A stretch of DNA of 20,877 bases, taken from positions 1-20,877 of the forward strand of contig DASTCC010000025.1 of the NCBI GenBank assembly GCA_035711465.1, given 5' to 3'. This DNA comes from DASTCC01 sp035711465. GTDB lineage: Bacteria; Acidobacteriota; Vicinamibacteria; Vicinamibacterales; SCN-69-37. The notes under the pieces were generated by a model that saw only the letters and a program-made list of their open reading frames with translations, was not told the origin of the DNA and made no database searches. The number at the start of each line of letters is the position of its first letter. Within the stretch, counting starts at the first letter, position 1. The position numbers were made by a program, and so were the translations under genes. This document shows positions 1 to 8,263 of this stretch, piece after piece.

Positions 1-2286
1 ACCGTCAAACAGTTCTGCGTGACGTGTCACAACGACATGATTCAGCGCGGGCAGCTTTCGCTGGCGTCGTTCGATGCGTCGAAGGTCACCGAAAACGCGG
101 CCATCGCGGAGAAGATGATCCGCAAGCTGCGCACCGGGATGATGCCGCCGAAAGAAGCGGCGAAGCAGCCCGACCCGGCGACGCGTCTCGCGCTCGTCAC
201 CTCGCTCGAGACGGCGCTCGACAAAGCCGCGCTCACCCATCCCAATCCGGGCCGGCGTCCCTTCCAGCGGCTGAATCGCGCCGAGTACGCGTCGGCGATC
301 AGGACCATCTTCGGGCTCGACATCGACGTCGCGACGTTCCTCCCGTCGGACACGATCAGCGCCAGCTTCGACAACATCGCCGACGTGCAGATGCCGTCGG
401 CCACGGTGATGCAAGGCTATCTGCGCGCGGCGTCGTACGTGAGCCGTCTCGCGGTCGGCGATCCGTCCGCGGACCCGAGCTCGGTCACCTACGAGGTGCC
501 GCGCACGCAGTCGCAGAAGACGCGCGTCGACGGCGCGCCCTTCGGCACCCGCGGCGGCACCGTCGTCACCCACAACTTCCCGGCCGACGGCAAGTACAAG
601 TTCCAGCTGCTGCTCCACGGCGAGCCGACCGGCGCGCTGTTCGGACGCACCGTGCCCGACATCCAGATGGAAGTCGCGATCGACGGCGAGCGCGCGGCGC
701 TGGTCAAGGTCGATCGCTGGATCTCGGAATCGGATCCGGAAGGGCTGACGGTCACGACCGAGCCGATTTCCGTGCGGGCCGGTCCGCACAAGGTCGCGGC
801 GACGTTCATCAAGGAATTCGAAGGCTCCGAAGACGATTTGATCCGGCCGATCGATCACACGCTCGCCGACACGCAGATCGGCGTCGGCTACGGCGTGACG
901 ACGCTGCCGCACCTGCGCAATCTGGCGGTGGTTGGCCCGTTCGGCGTCAGCGGCGTCTCGGACAACCCGACGCGGCGGGCGATCTTCCATTGCCGGCCCA
1001 CGGCCGCGGCTGAAGCGGTGCCGTGCGCGCAGAAGATCCTGACGCGCCTGGGGACGCTGGCCTACCGGCGACCGCTCACCGCCGGCGAGATCAACGAGCT
1101 GATGGTGTTCTACAACGAGGGCTCGGCCAAGGGCGGCTTCGAAGCCGGCATCCGCACCGGCATCCAGGCCATGCTCGCCAGCCTGCACTTCATCTTCCGC
1201 ATGGAAGAGACGCCGTCCGGCGTCGTGCCCGGCAAGATCTACCGCATCAGCGACACCGACCTCGCCTCGCGACTCTCGTTCTTCCTCTGGAACACGATTC
1301 CCGATCAGGAACTGGTCGACATCGCCAAGACGAACACGCTGTCGCGGCCGGACGTGTTCGAGAAGCAGGTCCGGCGGATGCTCGCCGATCCGCGGTCGGA
1401 AGCCCTGTCGACGCGCTTCGCCGCGCAGTGGCTGCGGCTGCAGGACCTCGACAAGGTCGAGCCCGACGCGCTCGACTATCCGTACTACGACGAGACGCTG
1501 ACCGAGGCGATGCACCGCGAGACCGAGCTGCTCTTCGATCACCTCCTTCGCGCGGATCGATCGGTGCTCGAGCTGCTGACCGCCGACTACACCTTCGTCA
1601 ACGAGCGGCTGGCGCGGCACTACGGCATCCCGAACGTGAGCGGCACGAACTTCCGCCGCGTCTCCTATCCGGACGAGACGCGCCGCGGCGTGCTCGGCCA
1701 CGGCAGCATCCTGACGCTGACGTCGCATGGCAACCGCACCTCGCCGGTGCTGCGCGGCAAGTGGATCATGGAGGTGCTGCTCGGCAGCCCGCCCCCGCCG
1801 CCGCCGGCGAACGTGCCCGATCTCGAGGAGACGAAGAACGCGACGGCGGGACGGTTCCTCTCGGTCGCCGAGCAGCTGGCGCAGCATCGCGCCAGCCCGG
1901 CCTGCAGCTCGTGCCACAACGTCATCGATCCGCTCGGCATGGCGCTCGACAACTTCGACGTCACCGGCGCGTGGCGAATCAAGGATCGCGGCGTCGCGAT
2001 CAATCCGGCCGGCGAGCTCTACGACGGCACCCAGCTCAGCGGCGTCGTCGACCTGCGCAAGGCAATCCTGGCGCGGTCGGACGTCATCATCACGCACTTC
2101 ACAGAAGTGCTCATGTCTTATGCGATCGGGCGACGGGTCGATTACTTCGATATGCCGACCATCCGCCGGATCGTTCGCGAGACCGAGCCTGGCGGCTATC
2201 GCCTGTCGTCGCTGGTGCTCGAGGTTGCCAAGAGCGGGGCGTTCCAGACCGCGCTGGCCGAACCGATTGACGCAACCAAGAAGTAG
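1..2286 (+). CDS. DUF1592/DUF1588/DUF1585 heme-motif protein (5' partial)
   Basis: The reading frame is open from base 1, so the true start lies upstream; the GTG at 19 is internal. The fragment opens with a CVTCH heme-binding motif at bases 16-30. Counting from base 1, I see a DUF1587-like segment (about residues 86-150, RPFQRLNRAEY), a beta-rich stretch (about 185-300), DUF1595 (about 348-410, YRRPLT), DUF1592 (about 414-540, LASRLSFFLWNT), DUF1588 (about 561-660, with GHGSILTLTSHGNRTSPVLRG and six prolines), a second CSSCH motif at bases 1903-1917, and DUF1585 at the C-terminus. This domain order is typical of the large cytochrome-like proteins of Planctomycetes and Acidobacteria, presumed exported, whose function is unknown. 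The stop is 22 nt before the DUF1552 start, so the two form an operon. Confidence in the family is high; no substrate can be assigned. Confidence 0.93.
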   Translation, partial: TVKQFCVTCHNDMIQRGQLSLASFDASKVTENAAIAEKMIRKLRTGMMPPKEAAKQPDPATRLALVTSLETALDKAALTHPNPGRRPFQRLNRAEYASAIRTIFGLDIDVATFLPSDTISASFDNIADVQMPSATVMQGYLRAASYVSRLAVGDPSADPSSVTYEVPRTQSQKTRVDGAPFGTRGGTVVTHNFPADGKYKFQLLLHGEPTGALFGRTVPDIQMEVAIDGERAALVKVDRWISESDPEGLTVTTEPISVRAGPHKVAATFIKEFEGSEDDLIRPIDHTLADTQIGVGYGVTTLPHLRNLAVVGPFGVSGVSDNPTRRAIFHCRPTAAAEAVPCAQKILTRLGTLAYRRPLTAGEINELMVFYNEGSAKGGFEAGIRTGIQAMLASLHFIFRMEETPSGVVPGKIYRISDTDLASRLSFFLWNTIPDQELVDIAKTNTLSRPDVFEKQVRRMLADPRSEALSTRFAAQWLRLQDLDKVEPDALDYPYYDETLTEAMHRETELLFDHLLRADRSVLELLTADYTFVNERLARHYGIPNVSGTNFRRVSYPDETRRGVLGHGSILTLTSHGNRTSPVLRGKWIMEVLLGSPPPPPPANVPDLEETKNATAGRFLSVAEQLAQHRASPACSSCHNVIDPLGMALDNFDVTGAWRIKDRGVAINPAGELYDGTQLSGVVDLRKAILARSDVIITHFTEVLMSYAIGRRVDYFDMPTIRRIVRETEPGGYRLSSLVLEVAKSGAFQTALAEPIDATKK

Positions 2287-2308
2287 TGAATCCCCGGAGG
2301 GATCGACG

Positions 2309-3706
2309 ATGTTTCTGACCGGAAAACAGCTGCCGCGCCGCACGGTTCTGCGAGGGTTAGGGGCCACCATCGCATTGCCGGTTCTGGATTCGATGTTGCC
2401 GGGCCGAACGGTCTTCGCCCGCAGCTCGACCGCACGCGCCCTGAGTCCGGTCCGGCTCGTCTGCATCGAGCAGGTGCACGGCGCCGCCGGGTGCAGCGAC
2501 ATCGGCAAGGCGCTGAACCTGTGGAGCCCGGCGGCGGCCGGCAGGAACTTCGACCTGTCGCCGAGCAGCCTCAGCCCGCTCGAACCGTTCCGCGACTACC
2601 TGACGATCATCAGCGGCACCGACTGCCGCAACGCCGAGGCGTTCGCGCCGGCCGAGGTCGGCGGCGATCACTTCCGGTCGAGCGCGGTGATGTTCACCCA
2701 GGCGCGGCCGAAGCTGACGGAAGGGTCCGACGTGCTCGTCGGCACCTCGATGGATCAGCTCTACGTGCAGAAGTTCGGCAACGACACGCCGATCCCCTCG
2801 ATGCAGCTCTCGATCGAGCCGGTCGACCAGTCCGGCGGCTGCGCCTACGGCTACGCCTGCGTCTACACCGACACGATCAGCTGGGCGAAGCCCGACACGC
2901 CGCTGCCGATGATCCGCGACCCGCGCATGGTCTTCGAGCAGCTCTTCGGCGCCGGCGGCACTCCCGAGCAGCGCGCCGAGCGCCGCGCCACCGACAAGAG
3001 CATCCTCGACATGCTCATGGAGCAGATGGCCGGCCTGCAGCGCACGCTCGGCCCGAGCGATCGCGCGCGGCTCAACCAGTACACCGACAACATCCGCGAG
3101 ATCGAGCAGCGCATCCAGAAGATCGAAGAGCGCAACCGCAGCGGCGAGGCCCGCGAGCTGCCGGCGGCGCCGGCCGGCGTGCCCGATTCGTTCGACGAGC
3201 ACGTCAAGCTGATGTTCGATCTGCAGCTGCTGGCGTTCCAGTCCGACACCACCCGCGTCTTCTCGTTCAAGTTCGGCCGCGACGGCTCGGGCCGTGTCTA
3301 CCCGGGTAGCGGCGTCGATCAGGGCTTCCACAACGCGTCGCACTTCGGCGCCGCCGAAGCGCGGATCAAGGAATACAGCCTGCTCAACCGCTACCACGTC
3401 TCGCTGCTGCCGTACTTCACCGAGAAGCTCAAGTCGACGATGGAAGGCGAGGCCAACCTGCTCGACAAGACGCTCGTCCTCTACGGCTCGCCGATGGCCA
3501 ACAGCAACAACCACAACCATCGCGACTGCCCGCTCATCCTGCTCGGCAAGGGCGGCGGCATCCTCGAGGGCGGCGTGCACATCAAGGCGGAGGAAGGCAC
3601 GCCGATGGCCAACGTCATGCTGAGCCTGATGCACAAGCTCGGACTCGAGGACCTCGAGACGTTCGGCGACAGCAGCGGCGAGTTCTCCTTCTCGGTTCAG
3701 GCGTAG
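2309..3706 (+). CDS. DUF1552 domain protein, Tat-exported
   Basis: 465 aa. The ATG at 2309 is chosen because GGAGGG at 2296-2301 sits 7 nt upstream and the protein then begins with a twin-arginine signal (PRRTVLRGLG, residues 9-18) followed by a hydrophobic stretch ending near residue 35. The frame stays open upstream to 1727, but that part overlaps the DUF1592 gene and lacks a ribosome site. The body matches the DUF1552 family: a central helical/coiled region (about residues 215-285), a segment rich in polar turns, and a late NNHNHRDCP motif (about residue 400) followed by LILLGKGGG, like the related DUF1501 family. In other genomes DUF1552 genes commonly sit directly behind DUF1592 genes, as here. 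Function is unknown; a periplasmic partner of the heme protein is an inference. Confidence 0.93.
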   Translation: MFLTGKQLPRRTVLRGLGATIALPVLDSMLPGRTVFARSSTARALSPVRLVCIEQVHGAAGCSDIGKALNLWSPAAAGRNFDLSPSSLSPLEPFRDYLTIISGTDCRNAEAFAPAEVGGDHFRSSAVMFTQARPKLTEGSDVLVGTSMDQLYVQKFGNDTPIPSMQLSIEPVDQSGGCAYGYACVYTDTISWAKPDTPLPMIRDPRMVFEQLFGAGGTPEQRAERRATDKSILDMLMEQMAGLQRTLGPSDRARLNQYTDNIREIEQRIQKIEERNRSGEARELPAAPAGVPDSFDEHVKLMFDLQLLAFQSDTTRVFSFKFGRDGSGRVYPGSGVDQGFHNASHFGAAEARIKEYSLLNRYHVSLLPYFTEKLKSTMEGEANLLDKTLVLYGSPMANSNNHNHRDCPLILLGKGGGILEGGVHIKAEEGTPMANVMLSLMHKLGLEDLETFGDSSGEFSFSVQA

Positions 3707-3719
3707 AGCGGAGGCGAAG

Positions 3720-5612
3720 ATGCGCAATCGTCGACATCTACCGTTCGTCGCCCCGGGCGCGGCGCTCGCGCTCGTACTGGTCCTCGGACCGACGTCGCCA
3801 GGCGTCGGCGCGGCGGCCATGCCCGTCGACCTGGCGCCGATCGCCGAGCCGGCGGCCGCGCCGGTCGCCGATGCGGCCATGAAGGGCAACCTCGACGCCG
3901 TGCGCGCGCTCCTGCGCGACGGCGCCGACGTCAACGCGCCGCAGGGCGACGGCATGACGGCGCTCCACTGGGCGTCGCTCAACGGCAACGCCGACCTGAT
4001 CGACGTGCTGCTCGTCGCCGGCGCCAGCACGCAGGCGACGACGCGGCTCGGCGCCTACACGCCGCTCCACCTGGCGAGCTCGACCGGCCAGGCCAGGGCC
4101 GTGGCACGGCTGCTCGACGCCGGCGCCAGCGCCGCGGCGGTCACGACCACCGGCGTGCAGCCGCTGCACCTCGCGGCGCAGTCGGGCAGCGCCGAAGCGG
4201 TGAAGGCGCTCCTCGCCAAGGGCGCGGAGATCGAAGCGAAGGACGCCACCCACGGACGTACGGCGCTCGTGTTCGCGGCCTCCGAGAACCGCATCGACGC
4301 GATGAAGGCGCTGCTCGCGGCTGGCGCGGATCTCACGGCGACGACCAACGTGATCGACTACGGCCAGCGGCAGGCACGCGACGGCCAGGCGCGTCAGGCG
4401 CGCGAGCGGCTGGTCGCGGCGGCGAGCGGCCGGACGACCGGACGCGGCGGCGATCCCGCGGCGGGCGGTGCGGGCGGACGCGGCGCGCAGGCCGGACGCG
4501 GCGCACAGGCCGCCGGCGCCGCAGCGCCGCAGTTCGATCCGAACGATCCCGACGTGATTCGTCCGGCGCGCGGCGGCGGCCAGGGCGGCCAGCAGCCGGG
4601 CCAGGAGTACACGAACGATCCGATCGGACGGCAGGGCGGCTTCAGCGCGTTGCACTATGCCGCGCGCGACGGCTACGCCGACGCCGCGATGCTGCTGGTC
4701 GATTCGGGTCTCGACGTGAACATCCGCACCGCAGGCGATCACGCGACGCCGATGCTGGTGGCGATCACCAACGGCAACTACGACATCGCCGCGGCCCTGC
4801 TGAAGAAGGGCGCCAGCCCGAACCTCGCGAGCGACGACGGCGCCACGCCGCTGTTCGCGGTCCTCAACAATTACTGGGCGCTGCGCACGTGGTACCCGCA
4901 GCCGACCGCCTACAAGCAGCAGCAGACCTCCTATCTGCAGATGATGGAGGAGCTGCTGAAGGCCGGCGCGGACCCGAACGCGCGTGCGCGCGCCCACATC
5001 TGGCACGCCGCCTACAACGCCGGCCGCATGGGCGTCGACTACGTCGGCGCGACCGCGTTCTGGCGCGCCGCCTACTCGCTCGACGTCGACGCGATGCGTC
5101 TGCTCGTGAAGTACGGCGCCGATCCCAGCATCCCGACGCTCCGTGGCGCCGGCGGCCGCGGCCGCGGCGGACGTGGTGGCGGCGGCGCCGCCGGCGGCAC
5201 CGATCCCTCGGGCCTGCCGCCGACGCCTCCGGGTGGACCGCACGTGCCGCCCTTCCACGCCGCCAGCGGCGTGGGCTACGGCACCTCGCGCGTCGCCCAG
5301 CAGCATCGCACCGTACCCGACGGCTGGATGCCGGCGGCGAAATACTTCATCGAGGAGCTGAAGGTCGACATCAACATGCGCGACGCCGACGGTTACACCG
5401 CGCTCCATCACGCCGCGGCGCGCGGCGACAACGAGATGATTCTGTATCTCGTGTCGAAGGGCGCCGACGTCATGGCGGTGTCCCGCTCGGGCCAGACCAC
5501 GGTCGACATGGCCAACAGCCCCGAGCAGCGCACGCAGCCCTTCCCCGAGACGATCAAGCTCCTCGAGGGCATGGGCGCGAAGAACAACCACAACTGCCAG
5601 GCCTGCAAGTAA
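3720..5612 (+). CDS. Secreted ankyrin-repeat protein with C-terminal CxxCK
   Basis: 630 aa. Start ATG at 3720 has GGAGG at 3710-3714 and lies 13 nt after the DUF1552 stop, so it is the third gene of the operon. An N-terminal signal sequence (basic MRNRRH, then a hydrophobic core to about residue 35) points to export. Ankyrin repeats run at about residues 48-210 (TALHWAS, TPLHLAS, QPLHLAA, TALVFAA), 300-370, 410-480 and 545-600 (TALHHAA). Two glycine/arginine-rich low-complexity inserts separate them, at about 235-295 and 475-505. The protein ends in NHNCQACK, with cysteines at residues 626 and 629 (bases 5595-5606). Ankyrins bind other proteins; the partner is likely one of the upstream exported proteins, which is an inference. 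The CxxCK tail is unusual and may bind metal or heme, or form a disulfide. Confidence 0.92.
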   Translation: MRNRRHLPFVAPGAALALVLVLGPTSPGVGAAAMPVDLAPIAEPAAAPVADAAMKGNLDAVRALLRDGADVNAPQGDGMTALHWASLNGNADLIDVLLVAGASTQATTRLGAYTPLHLASSTGQARAVARLLDAGASAAAVTTTGVQPLHLAAQSGSAEAVKALLAKGAEIEAKDATHGRTALVFAASENRIDAMKALLAAGADLTATTNVIDYGQRQARDGQARQARERLVAAASGRTTGRGGDPAAGGAGGRGAQAGRGAQAAGAAAPQFDPNDPDVIRPARGGGQGGQQPGQEYTNDPIGRQGGFSALHYAARDGYADAAMLLVDSGLDVNIRTAGDHATPMLVAITNGNYDIAAALLKKGASPNLASDDGATPLFAVLNNYWALRTWYPQPTAYKQQQTSYLQMMEELLKAGADPNARARAHIWHAAYNAGRMGVDYVGATAFWRAAYSLDVDAMRLLVKYGADPSIPTLRGAGGRGRGGRGGGGAAGGTDPSGLPPTPPGGPHVPPFHAASGVGYGTSRVAQQHRTVPDGWMPAAKYFIEELKVDINMRDADGYTALHHAAARGDNEMILYLVSKGADVMAVSRSGQTTVDMANSPEQRTQPFPETIKLLEGMGAKNNHNCQACK

Positions 5613-5636
5613 TCGCAGCTGGCGCGAGCTCGACAG

Positions 5637-5670
5637 ACGGGGTCAGGCCTCAGGGTCTGACCCCGTTTTT
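5637..5670 (+). terminator. Intrinsic terminator after the ankyrin gene
   Basis: A perfect 10-bp stem, ACGGGGTCAG (5637-5646) with CTGACCCCGT (5657-5666), encloses a 10-nt loop and is followed by a run of T to 5670. It lies 24 nt after the ankyrin stop. On the opposite strand the hairpin is not followed by T residues, so it should stop only the plus-strand operon and not the convergent kelch transcript. Confidence 0.9.
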
Positions 5671-5681
5671 GTCTTCAGGTG

Positions 5682-6623
5682 TCAGCGCACCGCGGACCAG
5701 GATCGTCCATCCCACTGCCAGAAGCCGGCGACGGTTTCGCCGCCGTTCGTTCCCAGCAGCAGCACGCGCCGGCTGGTCGAGTCGTAGACCAGTCCCGGCT
5801 TCGCACCGTAGTCTGCCGGGCCGCTCGCGGCGATCACGGTCCAGCGCCGTCCGTCAAATGACCAGAGATCACGCTGCCCGGCTTCATCTTTGAAGTTCCA
5901 GCCGCCGAAGAGCACGACCTTCTGGAGATCGGGCGCGTACGTCATCGCGTGATGATCGCGCGGACCCGGCGCGGCATCCGCTTCAAGGCGCCAGTCGCGT
6001 CCATCGAACGCCCACGTCTCGGTACTGGCGGGACGGCCGCCGAACGCGATCGTGCGCGACCGCGCCTCGTCAAACGCCATGGCATGCAGGCTGCTGCCCG
6101 TGGGGTGTGCCGTCGTCGCGACTCGCGTCCACTCGGCGCCGTTCCACTCCCAGGTATCCTGGAGGTCAGGCTGACGAACGCCGCCGCTGCCACCATACAG
6201 GACGGTCCGGCCGCGGCGGCGGTCGTAGGCCATCGCATGGGACGCGCGCGGCGGCGGTCCACTCGTCGACACCTGCTTCCAGGCGATTCCGTCGTATTCC
6301 CAGGTATCGCCGAGCGCCACCCCACCCGGACCGCCACCACCGAACAGAACGACTTTGCGACGGGCGCGGTCGTAGACCATCGCGTGGAAGTTGCGACGAG
6401 ACGGACCGGGGCCGTCAAGGCGCCGCCAGCCTCGACCGTCGTACTCCCAGGTCATCTCACTCATGCCCGCGCCGAAGCCGCCGCCGAAGCTGACGGTGCG
6501 CTGCCGTGCCTCATCGAAAACCAGTCCCGGCGCTTCGATTCGTGGCCGGTCGCCGCCCGCGGCAAGCCCCAGGGCCGCCGACGCCGTCATGGCAACGAAC
6601 GCTCGGCGGAGAGAGTGCTCCAT
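5682..6623 (-). CDS. Kelch-like beta-propeller protein
   Basis: 313 aa. The ATG at 6623-6621 overlaps the TGA of the upstream AraC gene by one base (TGATG), which fixes the start and suggests translational coupling. The longer open frame (to 7295) runs antisense-like through the AraC gene and is rejected. The protein has a short, weak signal-like N-terminus (RRAFVAMTASAALGLAAG), then six repeats of about 50 residues, each with a core such as HAMVYDRARRKVVLFGG, HAMAYDRRRGRTVLYGG or HAMAFDEARSRTIAFGG, and a W(E/A)(Y/F)DG turn. This is the galactose-oxidase/kelch blade pattern and predicts one six-bladed propeller. No catalytic residues are evident; a binding role is more likely than an enzyme. 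Identity as a propeller is secure, function unknown. Confidence 0.85.
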   Translation of the reverse strand: MEHSLRRAFVAMTASAALGLAAGGDRPRIEAPGLVFDEARQRTVSFGGGFGAGMSEMTWEYDGRGWRRLDGPGPSRRNFHAMVYDRARRKVVLFGGGGPGGVALGDTWEYDGIAWKQVSTSGPPPRASHAMAYDRRRGRTVLYGGSGGVRQPDLQDTWEWNGAEWTRVATTAHPTGSSLHAMAFDEARSRTIAFGGRPASTETWAFDGRDWRLEADAAPGPRDHHAMTYAPDLQKVVLFGGWNFKDEAGQRDLWSFDGRRWTVIAASGPADYGAKPGLVYDSTSRRVLLLGTNGGETVAGFWQWDGRSWSAVR

Positions 6624-7540
6624 CACTGCCGCGCGGTCGGCGTGGCCGTAGAGAACTGCGTCAATGCCGTCGGACGACATCTGAAGGCGGACGGGGTCAC
6701 GCCGAACGTCTGACGAAACACGCTGCTGTAGTGAGCATGACTGCAGAAACCATGCAGGGTTGCAATCTCGCCGAGTGATGCCCTGGACTCCACAAGCGCC
6801 GACACGCTCGCCAGGAGTCTCAGCCGAAGATGATGTCGAGCCAGGGTCTGGCCAGTGACCTTCCGAAACGTGCGGCAGAGATGGAACGCCGATACACCCG
6901 CCGCCCGGCTGATCATCGGCAGCGTGGCGCGCCCGGGAGGCAGCCGGCTCAGCGCCTCGGCGGCACGATCGGCGATGTCCAGTTCGTTTCGAGTGATCGC
7001 GCGTGAGCCACCGGAAGACTGAACCTGACACGCGCGCCGGAGGACTCGATCGAGAATGTGGAGCACGGCTTCGGCGACTTCCAAATCGTCCGGCGCCGTG
7101 CCCGACTCGAGCCGCCGAACCACGGCGCGTTGAGCCAGATACGCAGCGGCGTCGGTCGGCCGATGTGTGAACCTGAACGGCGAGACGACCTCGGCCGCCG
7201 CTGGATCGTACCGCCGCAGCAGTTCGCGAAGATCCGCTTCGTTGATTCGATACCAGTACGTGCTGTCGCCTCTCGGGTCGAGAGGCCGACGACAAAACTC
7301 ATCGCCGTCGTTGTAGAACTCGACGATGCTGGGATCGGACACGTACGGGCGCGAACGGCAAGTTCGAATCCAGACACTCTGGCAGGGGAAGACGACGCGA
7401 AATCCGCCGACCGCCGTGGGGGCGGTGAACAACGGATCGTCGACGCGGCAGCGGTCATAGCCAACCGCGATCATATCGGTGGCGAACAATTCCCGCTCGG
7501 TCGAGGAAGCAACGCGCTGTGCTGTGATCGTGTCCGCCAC
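6623..7540 (-). CDS. AraC-family transcriptional regulator
   Basis: 305 aa from a GTG start at 7540-7538, with GGAAG (plus-strand CTTCC at 7547-7551) 6 nt upstream. The C-terminal third (about residues 190-287) is a double helix-turn-helix domain of AraC/XylS type: MISRAAGVSAFHLCRTFRK for the first, then IATLHGFCSHAHYSSVFRQ and the usual family ending FGVTPSAFR for the second. The N-terminal half (about 1-180) is a sensor region with several cysteines and a YNDGDEF motif, without a family I can name. It directly precedes and overlaps the kelch gene, so it probably controls that gene or its own operon; the effector is unknown. Confidence 0.9.
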   Translation of the reverse strand: MADTITAQRVASSTERELFATDMIAVGYDRCRVDDPLFTAPTAVGGFRVVFPCQSVWIRTCRSRPYVSDPSIVEFYNDGDEFCRRPLDPRGDSTYWYRINEADLRELLRRYDPAAAEVVSPFRFTHRPTDAAAYLAQRAVVRRLESGTAPDDLEVAEAVLHILDRVLRRACQVQSSGGSRAITRNELDIADRAAEALSRLPPGRATLPMISRAAGVSAFHLCRTFRKVTGQTLARHHLRLRLLASVSALVESRASLGEIATLHGFCSHAHYSSVFRQTFGVTPSAFRCRPTALTQFSTATPTARQ

Positions 7541-7560
7541 GGGTGTCTTCCGGCGCCGAT

Positions 7561-7576
7561 CGCCCGACGCCGGGCG
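7561..7576. repeat. Inverted repeat upstream of the AraC gene
   Basis: CGCCCG (7561-7566) and CGGGCG (7571-7576) form a perfect 6-bp inverted repeat around a 4-nt loop. It lies 20 bp before the AraC GTG start, inside the 210-bp gap between divergent genes. It could be a leader hairpin or an operator. The rest of the gap (7541-7750) shows no other gene or clear promoter. Confidence 0.4.
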
Positions 7577-7750
7577 GTATCCGCTCGGGCCAGTTTACGG
7601 CGGAGACGGTTCGTCAGTCCGGAGCAGGCAAAGAAAAGCAAGATTCTGAAAGTGTGGAGCGGCCCGTGCGGCGGACCATGAGCCAGAATGATGGCAAGCC
7701 GATATCCGGTCGACCAGCATCGAGTCAGGCCGATCAGCAAGGAATGAGGA

Positions 7751-8236
7751 ATGCCCTCGGGTGATCGCGCCTTTCGCTACAGGCCATTCCATTTCCGGGC
7801 GGTAACGAGCGACGCCGGGATGGAGCTGGCTGGGCAACGGCTGAAGGTGTATCGAGTCACCCAGATGGCGGTGCCGTTCGACGCTTCACGATTCACCGAG
7901 CTGCCGCGATTGCTGCGATCGGCGCTGCGACGCAACACCTCGCCCGAGGCGGGCCGGCCCGGTGTCGGATTCGTCATCACGCACCAGGCTGCGACTTGCG
8001 ACTACATCGTGCTCGTTTGGTGGGATCGCGAGAACGAGCTGCCGATGCGTGTCTGGGGCCGCGATGACGGACGGTGGCGTGACGCGCGCGGCGGGGAATC
8101 AGTCTGCGTGTGGGACCTGGAGGTTATCTGGCACGAACGAAATGCGGGGGTCGAAACGGCTTTGTCCGGGATGCGGATCGGAACCGCGGTCGAGGACTAC
8201 ATGACACGCCAGTTTCGCTCGGTGTCTCGCTCTTGA
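7751..8236 (+). CDS. Uncharacterised 161-aa protein
   Basis: I do not recognise this gene. The ATG at 7751 has AAGGA at 7739-7743 (7-nt spacing). The protein has no signal peptide or membrane segment, so it should be cytoplasmic. It is rich in Trp and Arg; the best-defined part is GVGFVITHQ followed by CDYIVLVWWDRENELPMRVWG (about residues 73-108), which reads as adjacent beta strands of a small alpha/beta or barrel fold. The C-terminal part (VCVWDLEVIWHERNA) looks helical. It lies 27 nt before an ADOP permease and may be co-transcribed with it. Codon use resembles its neighbours apart from slightly lower GC. The reading frame is convincing because it is the only long frame here and has a ribosome site. 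Confidence 0.7.
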   Translation: MPSGDRAFRYRPFHFRAVTSDAGMELAGQRLKVYRVTQMAVPFDASRFTELPRLLRSALRRNTSPEAGRPGVGFVITHQAATCDYIVLVWWDRENELPMRVWGRDDGRWRDARGGESVCVWDLEVIWHERNAGVETALSGMRIGTAVEDYMTRQFRSVSRS

Positions 8237-8263
8237 CTGGAATCGCGCTCATGGTGGTGACCG

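Noticed and set aside
1727..2308. N-terminal extension of the DUF1552 frame
   Set aside because: Overlaps the DUF1592 gene, is rich in Arg/Ser, and the strong ribosome site and Tat signal fix the start at 2309.
2357..4030. 557-codon minus-strand frame across DUF1552
   Set aside because: Spans two real plus-strand genes and their junction; composition is repetitive.
3738..5591. 617-codon open frame on the minus strand, antisense to the ankyrin gene
   Set aside because: It mirrors the codon positions of a GC-rich gene, is low-complexity Arg/Ala/Gly/Val, and has no recognisable domain.
6624..7295. N-terminal extension of the kelch frame
   Set aside because: Lies within the AraC gene on the same strand in another frame; the ATG at 6623 is in the TGATG overlap and starts a plausible protein.
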